The notes under the pieces: model-generated | The model's input: only the letters and a program-made list of their open reading frames with translations | What the model was told of the DNA's origin: nothing | Database searches by the model: none | Translations under genes and position numbers: made by a program | Assembly (NCBI GenBank): GCA_026129905.1 | Contig: JAHCHE010000006.1 | Span: forward strand, 248,001 to 312,000 | Length of the DNA: 64,000 bases | Direction of reading: 5' to 3' | Source of the DNA: Bryobacteraceae bacterium | Lineage (GTDB): Bacteria > Acidobacteriota > Terriglobia > Bryobacterales > Bryobacteraceae | Shown here: positions 7,221-15,858 of the stretch, piece by piece | How the letters are laid out: each line of letters starts with the position of its first letter | Position numbering within the stretch: the first letter of the stretch is position 1

Positions 7221-8345
7221 TCACGCGACGCTCATCGTCCGCGGATCCACCGGCCGCCGCTTCTCTGCGGAGAGTTGGCCGGCGAAATACATCCGAAGCG
7301 ACAGCAAATTATCTCGCCCGTTCGTCAAAGCTGGCCGTTTTTCTTGAATCGATTGCATGAATTCGCCCATAATCCCGATAAAACCGCCGATCGATGCGCT
7401 CTCGTCGTAACACGGCTTCACGAAGACGTGGCGGTTCGTCAGGTCGTCGGGCATCCGGTAGCGGATCCAGCCGATTTCCTTCGGCCAGTCGTACCCGCGT
7501 ACTTCCACCAGGTCCTTTTCCCACCACGAGCCCGGATTCCAGCGGTGGTTGCCGCGCACCGCGCCGCGCTCGGCCCAAATGCGGAACGGCGTCTCGTTCC
7601 GGAAATTGGCTTCATTGTGATATTCGAAATAATTACACGCCGCGCCGCCGGAAAATTCCATCTGGTACATCGCCGCGTGGTTCCGGTTTGTGCACATGAC
7701 CGAGACCGGCTCTCCGCCCGACAGCCACCGTATGGAATCCAGCGCATGGATCTGCCACGCCAGAACGACGCCCTCTTCTCCGAAGCCGAACCTTGGTCCC
7801 TCGATCGAGATGTTGGCGAAGTGAATGAATCCGGGCCTGCCGAAGCGTTCTTCCGCCAGGAACTGCCGGGCCAGGTAGATGGCCGGATCGAACCGCAGGT
7901 TCTGATTCACCGCGTAGGGAATCCCGTGATCCTCGGCGATCTTCACCATCTCCTCCGCCGTCGCCAGGTCCGTGGCCATGGGTTTCTGCATCAGGACTGC
8001 TTTGCCCGCCTTGGCTGCGTCTTTCAGGATCTGCACCCGGCCCTTCATCGCTTCCGGCGTGTGGTCCACCGCGCAGTCGATGATGTCCACGTCGTCCCGC
8101 CGCAAAAGCTCCCGGTAATCCTCATAGACGTGCGGGATGCCGTCCAGCTTCGCCAGTTCGCGGCGTTCTCGTCCCGCGTTCGCCGCGGCAACCACGCGGA
8201 ACCCTGCCAGCCGGTACGCCGGCAACTGCTGCGCTCGCACGATGCCGGCGTACCCGATGATTCCGATGCCGTAGTCGAGCTTGTATGTTTCAAGCGGCGG
8301 CCGGAACGACGGCCACTGAAATCCATCGAGGCTATCTCTTGACAT
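7221..8345 (-). CDS. Gfo/Idh/MocA family oxidoreductase
   Basis: A 374-aa NAD(P)-dependent sugar-type dehydrogenase. The Rossmann start reads GIGIIGYAGIVRAQQL near residues 26-41. The EKP-like catalytic motif is QKPMATD near residue 126, where the usual Glu is Gln, followed by the C-terminal alpha/beta domain from about residue 145. The ATG at 8345 is preceded by GAGGAG at a good distance; the longer ORF extending to 9032 is antisense to the DUF1080 gene and is not used. There is no signal peptide, unlike the second Gfo/Idh protein at 48.3 kb. Substrate unknown. It is convergent with the MFS gene and divergent from the DUF1080 gene. Confidence 0.9.
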   Translation of the reverse strand: MSRDSLDGFQWPSFRPPLETYKLDYGIGIIGYAGIVRAQQLPAYRLAGFRVVAAANAGRERRELAKLDGIPHVYEDYRELLRRDDVDIIDCAVDHTPEAMKGRVQILKDAAKAGKAVLMQKPMATDLATAEEMVKIAEDHGIPYAVNQNLRFDPAIYLARQFLAEERFGRPGFIHFANISIEGPRFGFGEEGVVLAWQIHALDSIRWLSGGEPVSVMCTNRNHAAMYQMEFSGGAACNYFEYHNEANFRNETPFRIWAERGAVRGNHRWNPGSWWEKDLVEVRGYDWPKEIGWIRYRMPDDLTNRHVFVKPCYDESASIGGFIGIMGEFMQSIQEKRPALTNGRDNLLSLRMYFAGQLSAEKRRPVDPRTMSVA

Positions 8346-8456
8346 GATCTTCTCCTCGGAAAATCTGCTTCTCAGAGATCGTACCTGATCCGGCGCTCGT
8401 GGACCTGCGGGAGCGGAAATCCCCCTCCGCGCTTCCGTTGGACTATGCTGATGGCG

Positions 8457-9425
8457 ATGAAGCATTTCTTCCCGATTGTCCTTGCGTTCGCGGCTGCTCT
8501 TATTCCGGCCGCATCGCAGAAGACCGACAGTCCGTTCGCCGGCCGGTGGAACATGACCGTTGTGGCGGGCGACGAAACGTACCCGAGCTGGATGGAAGTG
8601 ACCGGCGCCGCCCCCAACCTTCAGGTCCGCGTCCAGGGCCGTACCGGCAACGTGAATCCGGCCGCCGCCGTGTCGCTCGATGGCTCGCGCCTCATCGTTA
8701 CCGTCGTGGCCGCCGGCGCGGACCGGCCTGCCCTGGTTTGGGAACTGACCCCCCAGGGCGGCAAGCTCACCGGCGTGCAGAAGCGCGGCGACGCCGCGGC
8801 TAAACTCACCGGCGTCCGCGCCCCCGCCCTCAAGCGTCCCGCGCCCAAGGCGTGGACCGATCCCGAGCCGCTGTTCAACGGCAAGGACCTCACCGGCTGG
8901 GAGCCCGTCAACAACACGCCCGGCACGAAGACCGCCGCCAGCTACTGGACCGTTGAGAACGGCGAACTGGTCAACAAGGGCAATGGCTCCAATCTCCGCA
9001 CCACTCGCACGTTCGACGATTTCAAGCTCCACGTGGAATACAACTGTCCGCCGGGCGAGAACAGCGGCATCTACCTTCGCGGCCGCTACGAAGCCCAGGT
9101 CACGCCGCCGCCGCGCGGCGACCGTCCCCCCTCCCGGCCCATGGGCAACCCCTACCTCGGCATCGGATCGATCTACGGCATGGTCGGGCCGTCATCGCCG
9201 CCGCCGTTCAAGCCCGATTGGCAGACGTACGACATCACCCTGGTCGGCCGGTGGGTCACCGTGATCTTCAACGGCGTTACCACCATCGACAACCAGGAGA
9301 TCCCCGGCATCACCGGCGGCGCTCTCGACAGCAACGAGGGCGAGCCCGGCCCCATCTACCTCCAGGGCGATCACCACGGCGGCATCCGCTACCGCAATAT
9401 CACCATCGCCTTGCCCAAGCGCTGA
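8457..9425 (+). CDS. Exported DUF1080 (3-keto-disaccharide hydrolase-like) protein
   Basis: A 322-aa secreted protein with signal peptide MKHFFPIVLAFAAALIPA. The C-terminal ~190 residues form a DUF1080 domain (PF06439; concanavalin-like fold), recognised by LFNGKDLTGWEP near residue 140 and ENSGIYLRGRYEAQV near residue 202. Residues 25-120 form a small beta-rich N-domain (FAGRWNMTV...). DUF1080 domains include 3-keto-glycoside hydrolases, which fits the presence of Gfo/Idh oxidoreductases nearby. The third of three close ATGs (8445, 8451, 8457) is chosen because a TATGCT -10 box at 8444-8449 places the transcript start at or just before it, and no Shine-Dalgarno is present. Confidence 0.88.
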   Translation: MKHFFPIVLAFAAALIPAASQKTDSPFAGRWNMTVVAGDETYPSWMEVTGAAPNLQVRVQGRTGNVNPAAAVSLDGSRLIVTVVAAGADRPALVWELTPQGGKLTGVQKRGDAAAKLTGVRAPALKRPAPKAWTDPEPLFNGKDLTGWEPVNNTPGTKTAASYWTVENGELVNKGNGSNLRTTRTFDDFKLHVEYNCPPGENSGIYLRGRYEAQVTPPPRGDRPPSRPMGNPYLGIGSIYGMVGPSSPPPFKPDWQTYDITLVGRWVTVIFNGVTTIDNQEIPGITGGALDSNEGEPGPIYLQGDHHGGIRYRNITIALPKR

Positions 9426-9446
9426 TCCCGGAGAGGTCCGCCGCCA

Positions 9447-9476
9447 TTGCGGCGGCTTTCCCCGCCGCCTTACCAT
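9447..9476 (+). promoter_or_regulatory. Leaderless-type promoter of the TPR gene
   Basis: TTGCGG (9447-9452), 18-nt spacer, TACCAT (9471-9476), then 9 nt to the GTG start at 9486. Element spacing is identical to that before the second TonB receptor at 15820-15849. The predicted transcript would begin at or next to the start codon. Confidence 0.6.
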
Positions 9477-9485
9477 CGGAGCGTA

Positions 9486-10187
9486 GTGATAGCGCCGTAC
9501 GCCTTCACGCTGCTTCTACTGACCCCGGCGGAGGAGTTCCAGAAAGGTACGGCTCTGCTCGATTTGGGACGCCCGGCGGAGGCCATCCCGCACCTGGAGA
9601 GCGCGGCGCGGCAAGCCGAAAGCAACGCCCTGTACTGGAAAGCGGTCGGCGTGGCCTACGCCCGCTTGGAAGATTATCGCGGCGCGTTGGAGCCATTTGG
9701 CAAAGCATGCGGGCTCGATCCGCGGCTGTCCGACGCCTGCTATTACTACGGCCGCGCCCTTTACGCCGCCGATCGATACCGCGACGCGCTCGAGCCGCTC
9801 CGCCGCGCCCTCCGCGGCGATCCGATCAAATCCCGGGTCGATGCGGCGCTCGGGCAATGTCACGAAGCGCTCGGCGATTCGGCGCTGGCGGAAAAGCGCT
9901 TTCGGGCGGCGATGGCCCGCAAGCAGGACCCTGGCCGCGAGATGGCGCGGCTGGCCTACGCGCGCTTTCTCACGCGCCAGGGGCGGCCCGGAGAGGCAGC
10001 GGCGCTGCTGCGCGCCTCCAATTCGGACGCCCCCGAAGTTTTCTACGAACTCGGCCTGGCGCTCTATCAGGACGAGCGATTGGAAGAGGCCGTGACAGCC
10101 CTTCAGCGGGCCGCTTCGGGCCAGGCCGCCGGGTCGCCGGCCCAACTGCTGCTGGACCGCGCCCTCCGGCGGATCAAGGCTCGGTGA
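9486..10187 (+). CDS. Tetratricopeptide-repeat protein
   Basis: A 233-aa protein made almost wholly of TPR units; recognisable repeat signatures include WKAVGVAYARLEDYRGALE, YYYGRALYAADRYRDALE and YELGLALYQDERLEEAV. GTG at 9486 is chosen over the upstream ATG at 9447 because of a TTGCGG-N18-TACCAT promoter ending 9 nt before it. The short hydrophobic start MIAPYAFTLLLLTPA could be a weak signal peptide or anchor. Its last 14 bp overlap the 3' end of the opposing ASPIC gene. Acidobacterial ASPIC proteins are often paired or fused with TPR segments, so the two may work together (inference). Partners are unknown. Confidence 0.8.
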   Translation: MIAPYAFTLLLLTPAEEFQKGTALLDLGRPAEAIPHLESAARQAESNALYWKAVGVAYARLEDYRGALEPFGKACGLDPRLSDACYYYGRALYAADRYRDALEPLRRALRGDPIKSRVDAALGQCHEALGDSALAEKRFRAAMARKQDPGREMARLAYARFLTRQGRPGEAAALLRASNSDAPEVFYELGLALYQDERLEEAVTALQRAASGQAAGSPAQLLLDRALRRIKAR

Positions 10188-11769
10188 CCTCCAGCAACTG
10201 CCGCGCCCTGACATCGCGCAGTTGCTGCCGCTTGCCGCTGGGCCAGACGATCTCGACCAACTCGGCGTGCTCCGCGCCATCCAGCCCGAAATGTATCGCC
10301 TTTTCGCTGGAGCTGACGTATCCCACCGCTGTCGTGACGTGCGAGTGCTGTTCGACGCCGCCGGCGACGACGCGCACCTTGGCGCCGATGGCGTCGCGAT
10401 TCGAGGTGGTTCCGCGCAGCAGCAGGCGCAGCCACGCCCGGCCGTCGCCCATCCGGTTACGCCAGACGACCGCCGGTTCGTTCAGCCGCGTCATCACCAC
10501 GTCGAGCCGGCCGTCTCCGTCCAGGTCGCCGATCGCGGCGCCGCGATGCCAGCCGGCCTCGCCGAACGGAACTGCCGCGAACGACCGCCCCGCCTCGTTC
10601 AGCAGCAGGAGATTTTGTTGCCGGCTCCTGCGGTCCGAGTACAATTCCGTGTTGTCCTGCACATCGCCGCAGGCGGCGAGCAGGTCCTTCCAGCCGTCGT
10701 TGTCGAAGTCGGCGGCGGCGGCGCTCCAACCGCTGTAGGCGAGCGTCTGCGCCCCGATCCGGCTGCGGTAGGTCGCGTCCTGAAAGAAACGTCCGCCCAG
10801 GTTCCGGAACAGCGGGAACGTTTCGTTGGCGAGCGCGGTGAAGAAGATGTCGGGCCGGCCGTCGTTGTCGATGTCGCGGAAGTCGGCCCCCATCGAACTT
10901 AACACCTTGCCATCGTCGGTCATGGCGACGCCCGCCTCCAGGCCAATCTCGCGAAAGCGATTTCCGCCCTCATTGTGAAACAGAAAATTCGGCGTGGTAT
11001 CGTTGGCGACGAAGATGTCGGGCAGCCCGTCGCCGTCCAGATCGGCGATGGCGGCGCTCATCCCCTTGCCGATCTTGCCGGCAAACCCGGCTTCACGACT
11101 CAAGTCGGTGAACGTGCCGTCGCCATTATTCCGGTAGAACTGATTCGGCAGGCCCTCGTAATACTTAGGGTGGCAATAGGTCCGGAAGCCCGCTCTCGCG
11201 TCGCCGCAGAACGGCTCCGTCTCGGGATTCCAGCGGCAGTAGTTCACAATCAGAAGATCCAGGAACCCGTTGTTGTCCGCGTCGAACCACGCCGCGCCGA
11301 TGCCCCATCCGCCGGCGCGGATGCCCGCCGCGGCGGTGACATCCTCGAACGTCCCGTCGCCGCGGTTCCGGTAGAGCGTGACAAACCCCACTCCGGTGAC
11401 CAGCAGGTCCGTCCAGCCGTCGTTGTCGAAATCCGCCGCGGCCGCGCCCATGCCGTATCCTTCGCCGCCCATCCCCGCGCCCTCGGTGACGTCCTCAAAC
11501 CTCCAATCCCCTCGGTTGCGGTAGAGCCTGTTCCACCATTGCGGCCCGTCTTTGACAAGGGAAGGCTGCCTGGCGCCGTTGACGAAGAAGATGTCCAGCT
11601 TCCCGTCGTTGTCGAAGTCGAGCAGGGCCACGCCGCCGGGCATGGTTTCGATCTGGCGTTTCTCGGGGGTGGCGGCGTTCCGCAGCACGAACCCCGGCGA
11701 AGGCTTTTCCTCGAATGGAATCGAAGCCGCCCAGAGTGCGAGGCCGGCGCCCGCGAGCAACGGAGTCAT
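10174..11769 (-). CDS. FG-GAP/VCBS repeat protein with ASPIC/UnbV domain
   Basis: A 531-aa exported CRTAC1-like protein. After a short hydrophobic leader it carries at least seven FG-GAP/VCBS blades, each with a calcium-binding D-x-D-x-D-G type loop (DFDNDGKLDIFF, DFDNDGWTDLL, DLDGDGLPDIF, DIDNDGRPDIF, DLDGDGRLDVV), which should fold as a beta propeller. The last ~70 residues form the ASPIC/UnbV domain (RDAIGAKVRVVAGG...VGYVSSSEKAIHFGL). Likely periplasmic or surface-exposed, with a protein- or glycan-binding role. A TATTAT -10-like box 14 nt before the ATG suggests a very short leader. Confidence 0.9.
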   Translation of the reverse strand: MTPLLAGAGLALWAASIPFEEKPSPGFVLRNAATPEKRQIETMPGGVALLDFDNDGKLDIFFVNGARQPSLVKDGPQWWNRLYRNRGDWRFEDVTEGAGMGGEGYGMGAAAADFDNDGWTDLLVTGVGFVTLYRNRGDGTFEDVTAAAGIRAGGWGIGAAWFDADNNGFLDLLIVNYCRWNPETEPFCGDARAGFRTYCHPKYYEGLPNQFYRNNGDGTFTDLSREAGFAGKIGKGMSAAIADLDGDGLPDIFVANDTTPNFLFHNEGGNRFREIGLEAGVAMTDDGKVLSSMGADFRDIDNDGRPDIFFTALANETFPLFRNLGGRFFQDATYRSRIGAQTLAYSGWSAAAADFDNDGWKDLLAACGDVQDNTELYSDRRSRQQNLLLLNEAGRSFAAVPFGEAGWHRGAAIGDLDGDGRLDVVMTRLNEPAVVWRNRMGDGRAWLRLLLRGTTSNRDAIGAKVRVVAGGVEQHSHVTTAVGYVSSSEKAIHFGLDGAEHAELVEIVWPSGKRQQLRDVRARQLLEVTEP

Positions 11770-12081
11770 GGCCGATACCTACGATAATATCGCAATAGGC
11801 CTTCAGCAGGAGCGGGAAAATACATGCTATTCGCAAAGCAGCGTCTGAATACCTGTACAAAACAGCAGCAGTTTACAGCTAATCTAAAGTGATTATATAC
11901 AATCAGTCCGCAAAAATGCTAGTAATTGAGTCAGAGACGAATACCATGTAGCGGGCGGAATCGCCGTCGGATTCGCTTTGGGGGCATCAACCCGCCGGAT
12001 AGGGGCCGGCGGAATCGCGCACTCACGCCGCGAGAGGAGCCGCCGGCGTTCGCCTGTACGACTTCTCGAAGGGGGAACGAC
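11770..12081 (+). promoter_or_regulatory. Intergenic region with promoter and palindrome for the first TonB receptor
   Basis: This 312-bp gap holds no gene. It includes an AT-rich block with TTTACA (11872-11877) and TATATA/TATACA (11894-11901) as a plausible promoter for the + strand. A perfect inverted repeat, TGATT-N6-AATCA, at 11890-11905 covers the -10 box and is a candidate operator. A start near 11907 would give a leader of about 175 nt. The left end holds the ASPIC gene's own promoter. Confidence 0.5.
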
Positions 12082-15000
12082 GTGAGAAAACGCTTTCTGC
12101 CGCTGTCCTTGTGCATCCTGGCGCCGCTGTCGGCGATCGCCCAGGAGTTTCGAGGCACGATTTCCGGACGAGTTCTGGACGCCACCCAGGCGACCGTGGC
12201 CGGCGCCGCGATCGAGACCGTCAACGTAGCCACCAATGAAACCTGGCACGCGACGTCGGACGCTTCCGGCGCGTATTCGATTCCGGTCCTGCGGCCGGGT
12301 ATCTATACTCTGATCGTGACCGCCGAGGGCTTCAAGCAGTCCATCCGCGAGAACATCACCGTTCAGGTAGGGCAGATCACCGGCGTGGACGTGACGCTTG
12401 AGGTGGGCGCCGTCACCGAGTCGGTGACCGTGGTTGCCGAGGCGGCCACGCTCGAGACGCAAAGCGCTAGCCGTATCGGGGTGGTGACCACCCAGCAGGT
12501 CGCGGAACTGCCGCTGAACAGCCGGAACCCGTTCATGCTCGGGGCGATGATGTCCGGCGTGAACTTCCGCGGCGCGGCCATCTGGCAACGCCCGTTCGAC
12601 AACGGCGCGATTGCCGAGTGGTCGGTGAATGGCGGCCGCCAGAGCAATAACGAATTTCTTCTCGATGGAGCGCCCAACAACGCGCAGATGGGCTCCAACA
12701 ACATCGCGTACGTGCCGCCGGTCGACTCCGTCCAGGAGTTCAGCGTCCAGCAAAATTCCTACGATGCGCAGTACGGCAAGACCGGCGGCGGCGTCTTTAA
12801 CGTGGTGCTCAAGAGCGGAACCAACGAACATCACGGGACGGTGTACGAGTTCATGCGGCGCCGGTGGATGGACGCCAATACCTTCCAGAACAACGCAGTG
12901 GGCAACCCGCGGCCCGATCATCGGCTCGACCAGTATGGCATCCAACTCGATGGACCGGTGTACTTCCCAAAACTGCTGACGAAGGACTCGCGGGTCCGCC
13001 TGTTCTACATGGGCCAGTATGAAGGCTACTACGAAAAATGGCCGCAGTTTCTGCAAAACCACTACCCCGAGCCGGAGATGCGCCAGGGCGATTTCAGTCA
13101 GTTGCGCACGGCGACCGGCGAGCCGATCGTCATCTACGATCCGAATCCGGTGGGATTCGACGCGGAGGGCAATCCCATTCGCCAGCCGTTCCCGGGCAAC
13201 ATCATTCCGCAGGACCGGATCCATCCGGTCGCGCGGGCGGTGACGCAGTTCATGCCGATGCCCAATGCCCGGACGCCCGGCGTGCGGTACTCCACCAGCA
13301 ACCGCCTCAACCCGGAGTACGCCGCGACCGACGATTTCTACAACTTGACGTTGAAATTCGATTGGAATTTCGGCGACAACCACCGCGCCTTCATCCGCCA
13401 CGCCTCCAACGACCGCACCGAGGACCGCTGTGTCAACGACATTTGCGACGCGCCGGGCCAGGACGGCCAGCAGCCGTTTAAGCGGATCAACGACGCGTAC
13501 GTGCTCGATTGGATCAGCACGTTGAGCCCGACCACCATCCTGAACGTGCGCGCTTCGCACAACCGGTTCACCGAGATGGGCTTCGGCCGCGCGAACGAAG
13601 GGTTCGACTTGACCTCGCTGGGTCTGCCGGCGTCGCTGGTGGGCCAGCTTCCCGGCCCCACGTATTTCGGGCGCTGGAACTTCTTCAACGCGTCGACCGG
13701 CGACGCCAACCAGTACAGCCCGCTGGGCCGCTATCAGGGCATCAACATCACCAACGCGTACAATCTCTCGGGCAACGTAACCAAGATCGTCGGCTCGCAC
13801 ACCCTGAAGACCGGCGTCGACGTCCGGCGGAATCACTTCATCCAGCAGAACAGCGGCAATATTCTCCAGTTCGATGCCCGGCCGAACTGGACGCAGCGGC
13901 TGTGGAACCAGGATGAACCCACCTCGGGCGACGCCTACGCTTCCTTCCTGCTGGGCGGCGTCGGGGGTTCTTCCAACTATCCCATCTATCCGTTCTTCCG
14001 CGACTGGTATGTCGCCCCGTATTTCCATGACGACTGGAAGGTTTCGCGACGGCTGACGCTCAATCTTGGTCTGCGGTGGGACATCAACACATTTCCCGAC
14101 GAAAAGTACAACCGTCTGAACCGCGGATTCAATCCAAACGCGCCGAGTCCGATCGCGCAGGACATTCCGGCGGACATGTTGGCGCTCTACCCGCACCTGG
14201 CCGATCTCCGGGGAGGCCTGGAATTCGCCGGGGTGGGCGGCAACCCGGCGCGCATTGCCAGCACGCAATGGGGCAACATCCAGCCTCGCGTCGGCGTGGC
14301 CTACCAGCTTACCCAGAAGACGGTCCTGCGGGGAGGGTATGGCCTCTACTACACCAACTTCTCGAACGACAACAACTGGATTCGCACATTCGGTTTCTCC
14401 GCCAACACGCCGATCGTGAGCACTCTGGACGAAGGACGGACGCTGGCGCCGAACGTTCTGGGGAATCCCTATCCGAGCGGCATCAACGTTCCCCCAGGCG
14501 CCGCGCAGGGCTACAACACCTTCATCGGGCAGAACCCCGAGTGGTTTGATCCGGGAATGACGGTTCCAAGGGTGCACCAGTTCTCGCTGGGATTTCAGCG
14601 CCAGGTCACCAACGCCAGCACGCTCGAAGTGTCCTATGTCGGCAGCAGGTCGGTCGGACTCAGCACGGAACGGGATTTCAACATCCCTTCGGCGGATTTT
14701 CAGCGCCAGTGCGATCTGCTCCAGGGCGGCACGCCCGCGTTCTGTCAGGAACTGCTCCCCAATCCGTTCCAGGGAATCGAGGCGTTTCGCGGCACGGCGC
14801 GGTTCACGGCCGAGAGTCTGTCCCGATACGAGCTGAACCGGCCGTACCCGCAGTTCGCCGGCCGTCTCCTTCAGCAGGGGATTGACGAATCCAGGATTTG
14901 GTACAACTCGCTCCAGTTCAACTACAACGCGCGGGTGGGGCGCGATCTCACTCTTCTCGCCAACTACACGCTCAGCAAGTTCGTCGAGGAATGGGGTTAT

Positions 15001-15723
15001 CAAGACCCGTTCCGGGCCATTCCGCAGCGCGGCCTGTACTTCAGCGACCGGCCCCATTTCGTGAAGTTCTCGACGGTGTGGGAACTGCCTGTCGGACAGG
15101 GCAGAGCCTTTGGCGGAAGGTCTAGCGGCGTGGTGAATAAGCTGATCGGCGGCTGGCAGCTCGGCACGTTTACGCAGTTCGCCTCCGGAGAGCCCAATAA
15201 CCTGCCCGGCAACGCTTTGATGCTTCGGGATCCTCGAACCGTGGGCGGCGATTGGAACGGAACGGTGGACTGGAACCAGCACCAGATCGTCGGCTTCAAT
15301 CCGTGCGTGCTGCGCCAGTTCAACGACGGCAGCGTCGCGCCCACCCAGTTCAGCCTCGACCGTGGCTGCGGGAGCGACCCGTCCGGCTACGCCTGGCTGC
15401 GCGTGGCCGATTTCACTATGGGGCAGGGCATCCCCGGCGGCAATCAGAGCCGGCTGAACCCGTTTCGCAGCGGACAGATCCGCAAGCAGCCCTTCTTCAA
15501 CATGGATGCGTCCGTTTCCAAGATGACGCAGCTCAGTGAGAGGTTCCGCGCGCAGATCCGCATCGAGGCGTTCAACCTGACCAACTACTACTTCTTCGGG
15601 CGCGACAATCACTTCAACACGAATCCGGACGATCCGAATTTCGGCACGCAGTTTCCCCACCTTGCCTGGACCGGCAACGGCTATCCCCGCCAGGTGCAGC
15701 TCGGGTTCAAGCTGATCTGGTGA
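12082..15723 (+). CDS. TonB-dependent receptor, Oar-like, with carboxypeptidase-regulatory domain
   Basis: A 1213-aa outer-membrane protein. Signal peptide MRKRFLPLSLCILAPLSAIA is followed by a CarboxypepD_reg beta-sandwich (about residues 25-105, GTISGRVLDATQATVAGA), a plug domain (about 125-235, PLNSRNPFMLGAMM... SVNGGRQSNNEFLLDG) and a long 22-strand-type barrel ending in an aromatic residue (...GFKLIW), as required for barrel assembly. Oar-like receptors are greatly expanded in Acidobacteria and usually import oligosaccharides or peptides; the substrate here is unknown. GTG at 12082 with GGGGGAA upstream is chosen; the ORF extends further upstream but has no signal peptide there. A perfect palindrome covers the promoter at 11.9 kb. 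Confidence 0.92.
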   Translation: MRKRFLPLSLCILAPLSAIAQEFRGTISGRVLDATQATVAGAAIETVNVATNETWHATSDASGAYSIPVLRPGIYTLIVTAEGFKQSIRENITVQVGQITGVDVTLEVGAVTESVTVVAEAATLETQSASRIGVVTTQQVAELPLNSRNPFMLGAMMSGVNFRGAAIWQRPFDNGAIAEWSVNGGRQSNNEFLLDGAPNNAQMGSNNIAYVPPVDSVQEFSVQQNSYDAQYGKTGGGVFNVVLKSGTNEHHGTVYEFMRRRWMDANTFQNNAVGNPRPDHRLDQYGIQLDGPVYFPKLLTKDSRVRLFYMGQYEGYYEKWPQFLQNHYPEPEMRQGDFSQLRTATGEPIVIYDPNPVGFDAEGNPIRQPFPGNIIPQDRIHPVARAVTQFMPMPNARTPGVRYSTSNRLNPEYAATDDFYNLTLKFDWNFGDNHRAFIRHASNDRTEDRCVNDICDAPGQDGQQPFKRINDAYVLDWISTLSPTTILNVRASHNRFTEMGFGRANEGFDLTSLGLPASLVGQLPGPTYFGRWNFFNASTGDANQYSPLGRYQGINITNAYNLSGNVTKIVGSHTLKTGVDVRRNHFIQQNSGNILQFDARPNWTQRLWNQDEPTSGDAYASFLLGGVGGSSNYPIYPFFRDWYVAPYFHDDWKVSRRLTLNLGLRWDINTFPDEKYNRLNRGFNPNAPSPIAQDIPADMLALYPHLADLRGGLEFAGVGGNPARIASTQWGNIQPRVGVAYQLTQKTVLRGGYGLYYTNFSNDNNWIRTFGFSANTPIVSTLDEGRTLAPNVLGNPYPSGINVPPGAAQGYNTFIGQNPEWFDPGMTVPRVHQFSLGFQRQVTNASTLEVSYVGSRSVGLSTERDFNIPSADFQRQCDLLQGGTPAFCQELLPNPFQGIEAFRGTARFTAESLSRYELNRPYPQFAGRLLQQGIDESRIWYNSLQFNYNARVGRDLTLLANYTLSKFVEEWGYQDPFRAIPQRGLYFSDRPHFVKFSTVWELPVGQGRAFGGRSSGVVNKLIGGWQLGTFTQFASGEPNNLPGNALMLRDPRTVGGDWNGTVDWNQHQIVGFNPCVLRQFNDGSVAPTQFSLDRGCGSDPSGYAWLRVADFTMGQGIPGGNQSRLNPFRSGQIRKQPFFNMDASVSKMTQLSERFRAQIRIEAFNLTNYYFFGRDNHFNTNPDDPNFGTQFPHLAWTGNGYPRQVQLGFKLIW

Positions 15724-15819
15724 GCGCGTAGCCCAGCGAGCGACGGCGGGGCGGCCGACAGGCTGCCCCGCGTCCATCACTCCCTCGGCCGCCGCGCGCC
15801 CAACCGCCGGCGCTCTCGT

Positions 15820-15849
15820 TTGCGCCCGCGCCCCGCAAAGACTTACCAT
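15820..15849 (+). promoter_or_regulatory. Leaderless-type promoter of the second TonB receptor
   Basis: TTGCGC (15820-15825), 18-nt spacer, TACCAT (15844-15849), 9 nt, then GTG at 15859. This is the same architecture base for base in spacing as at 9447-9488. Confidence 0.6.
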
Positions 15850-15858
15850 CTCACGATA

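Noticed and set aside
11893-15849. 1318-codon open frame on the minus strand
   Set aside because: It is exactly antisense to the TonB receptor, has no recognisable domain and is rich in Arg/Val/Ala/Gly in the pattern of a shadow frame in GC-rich DNA.
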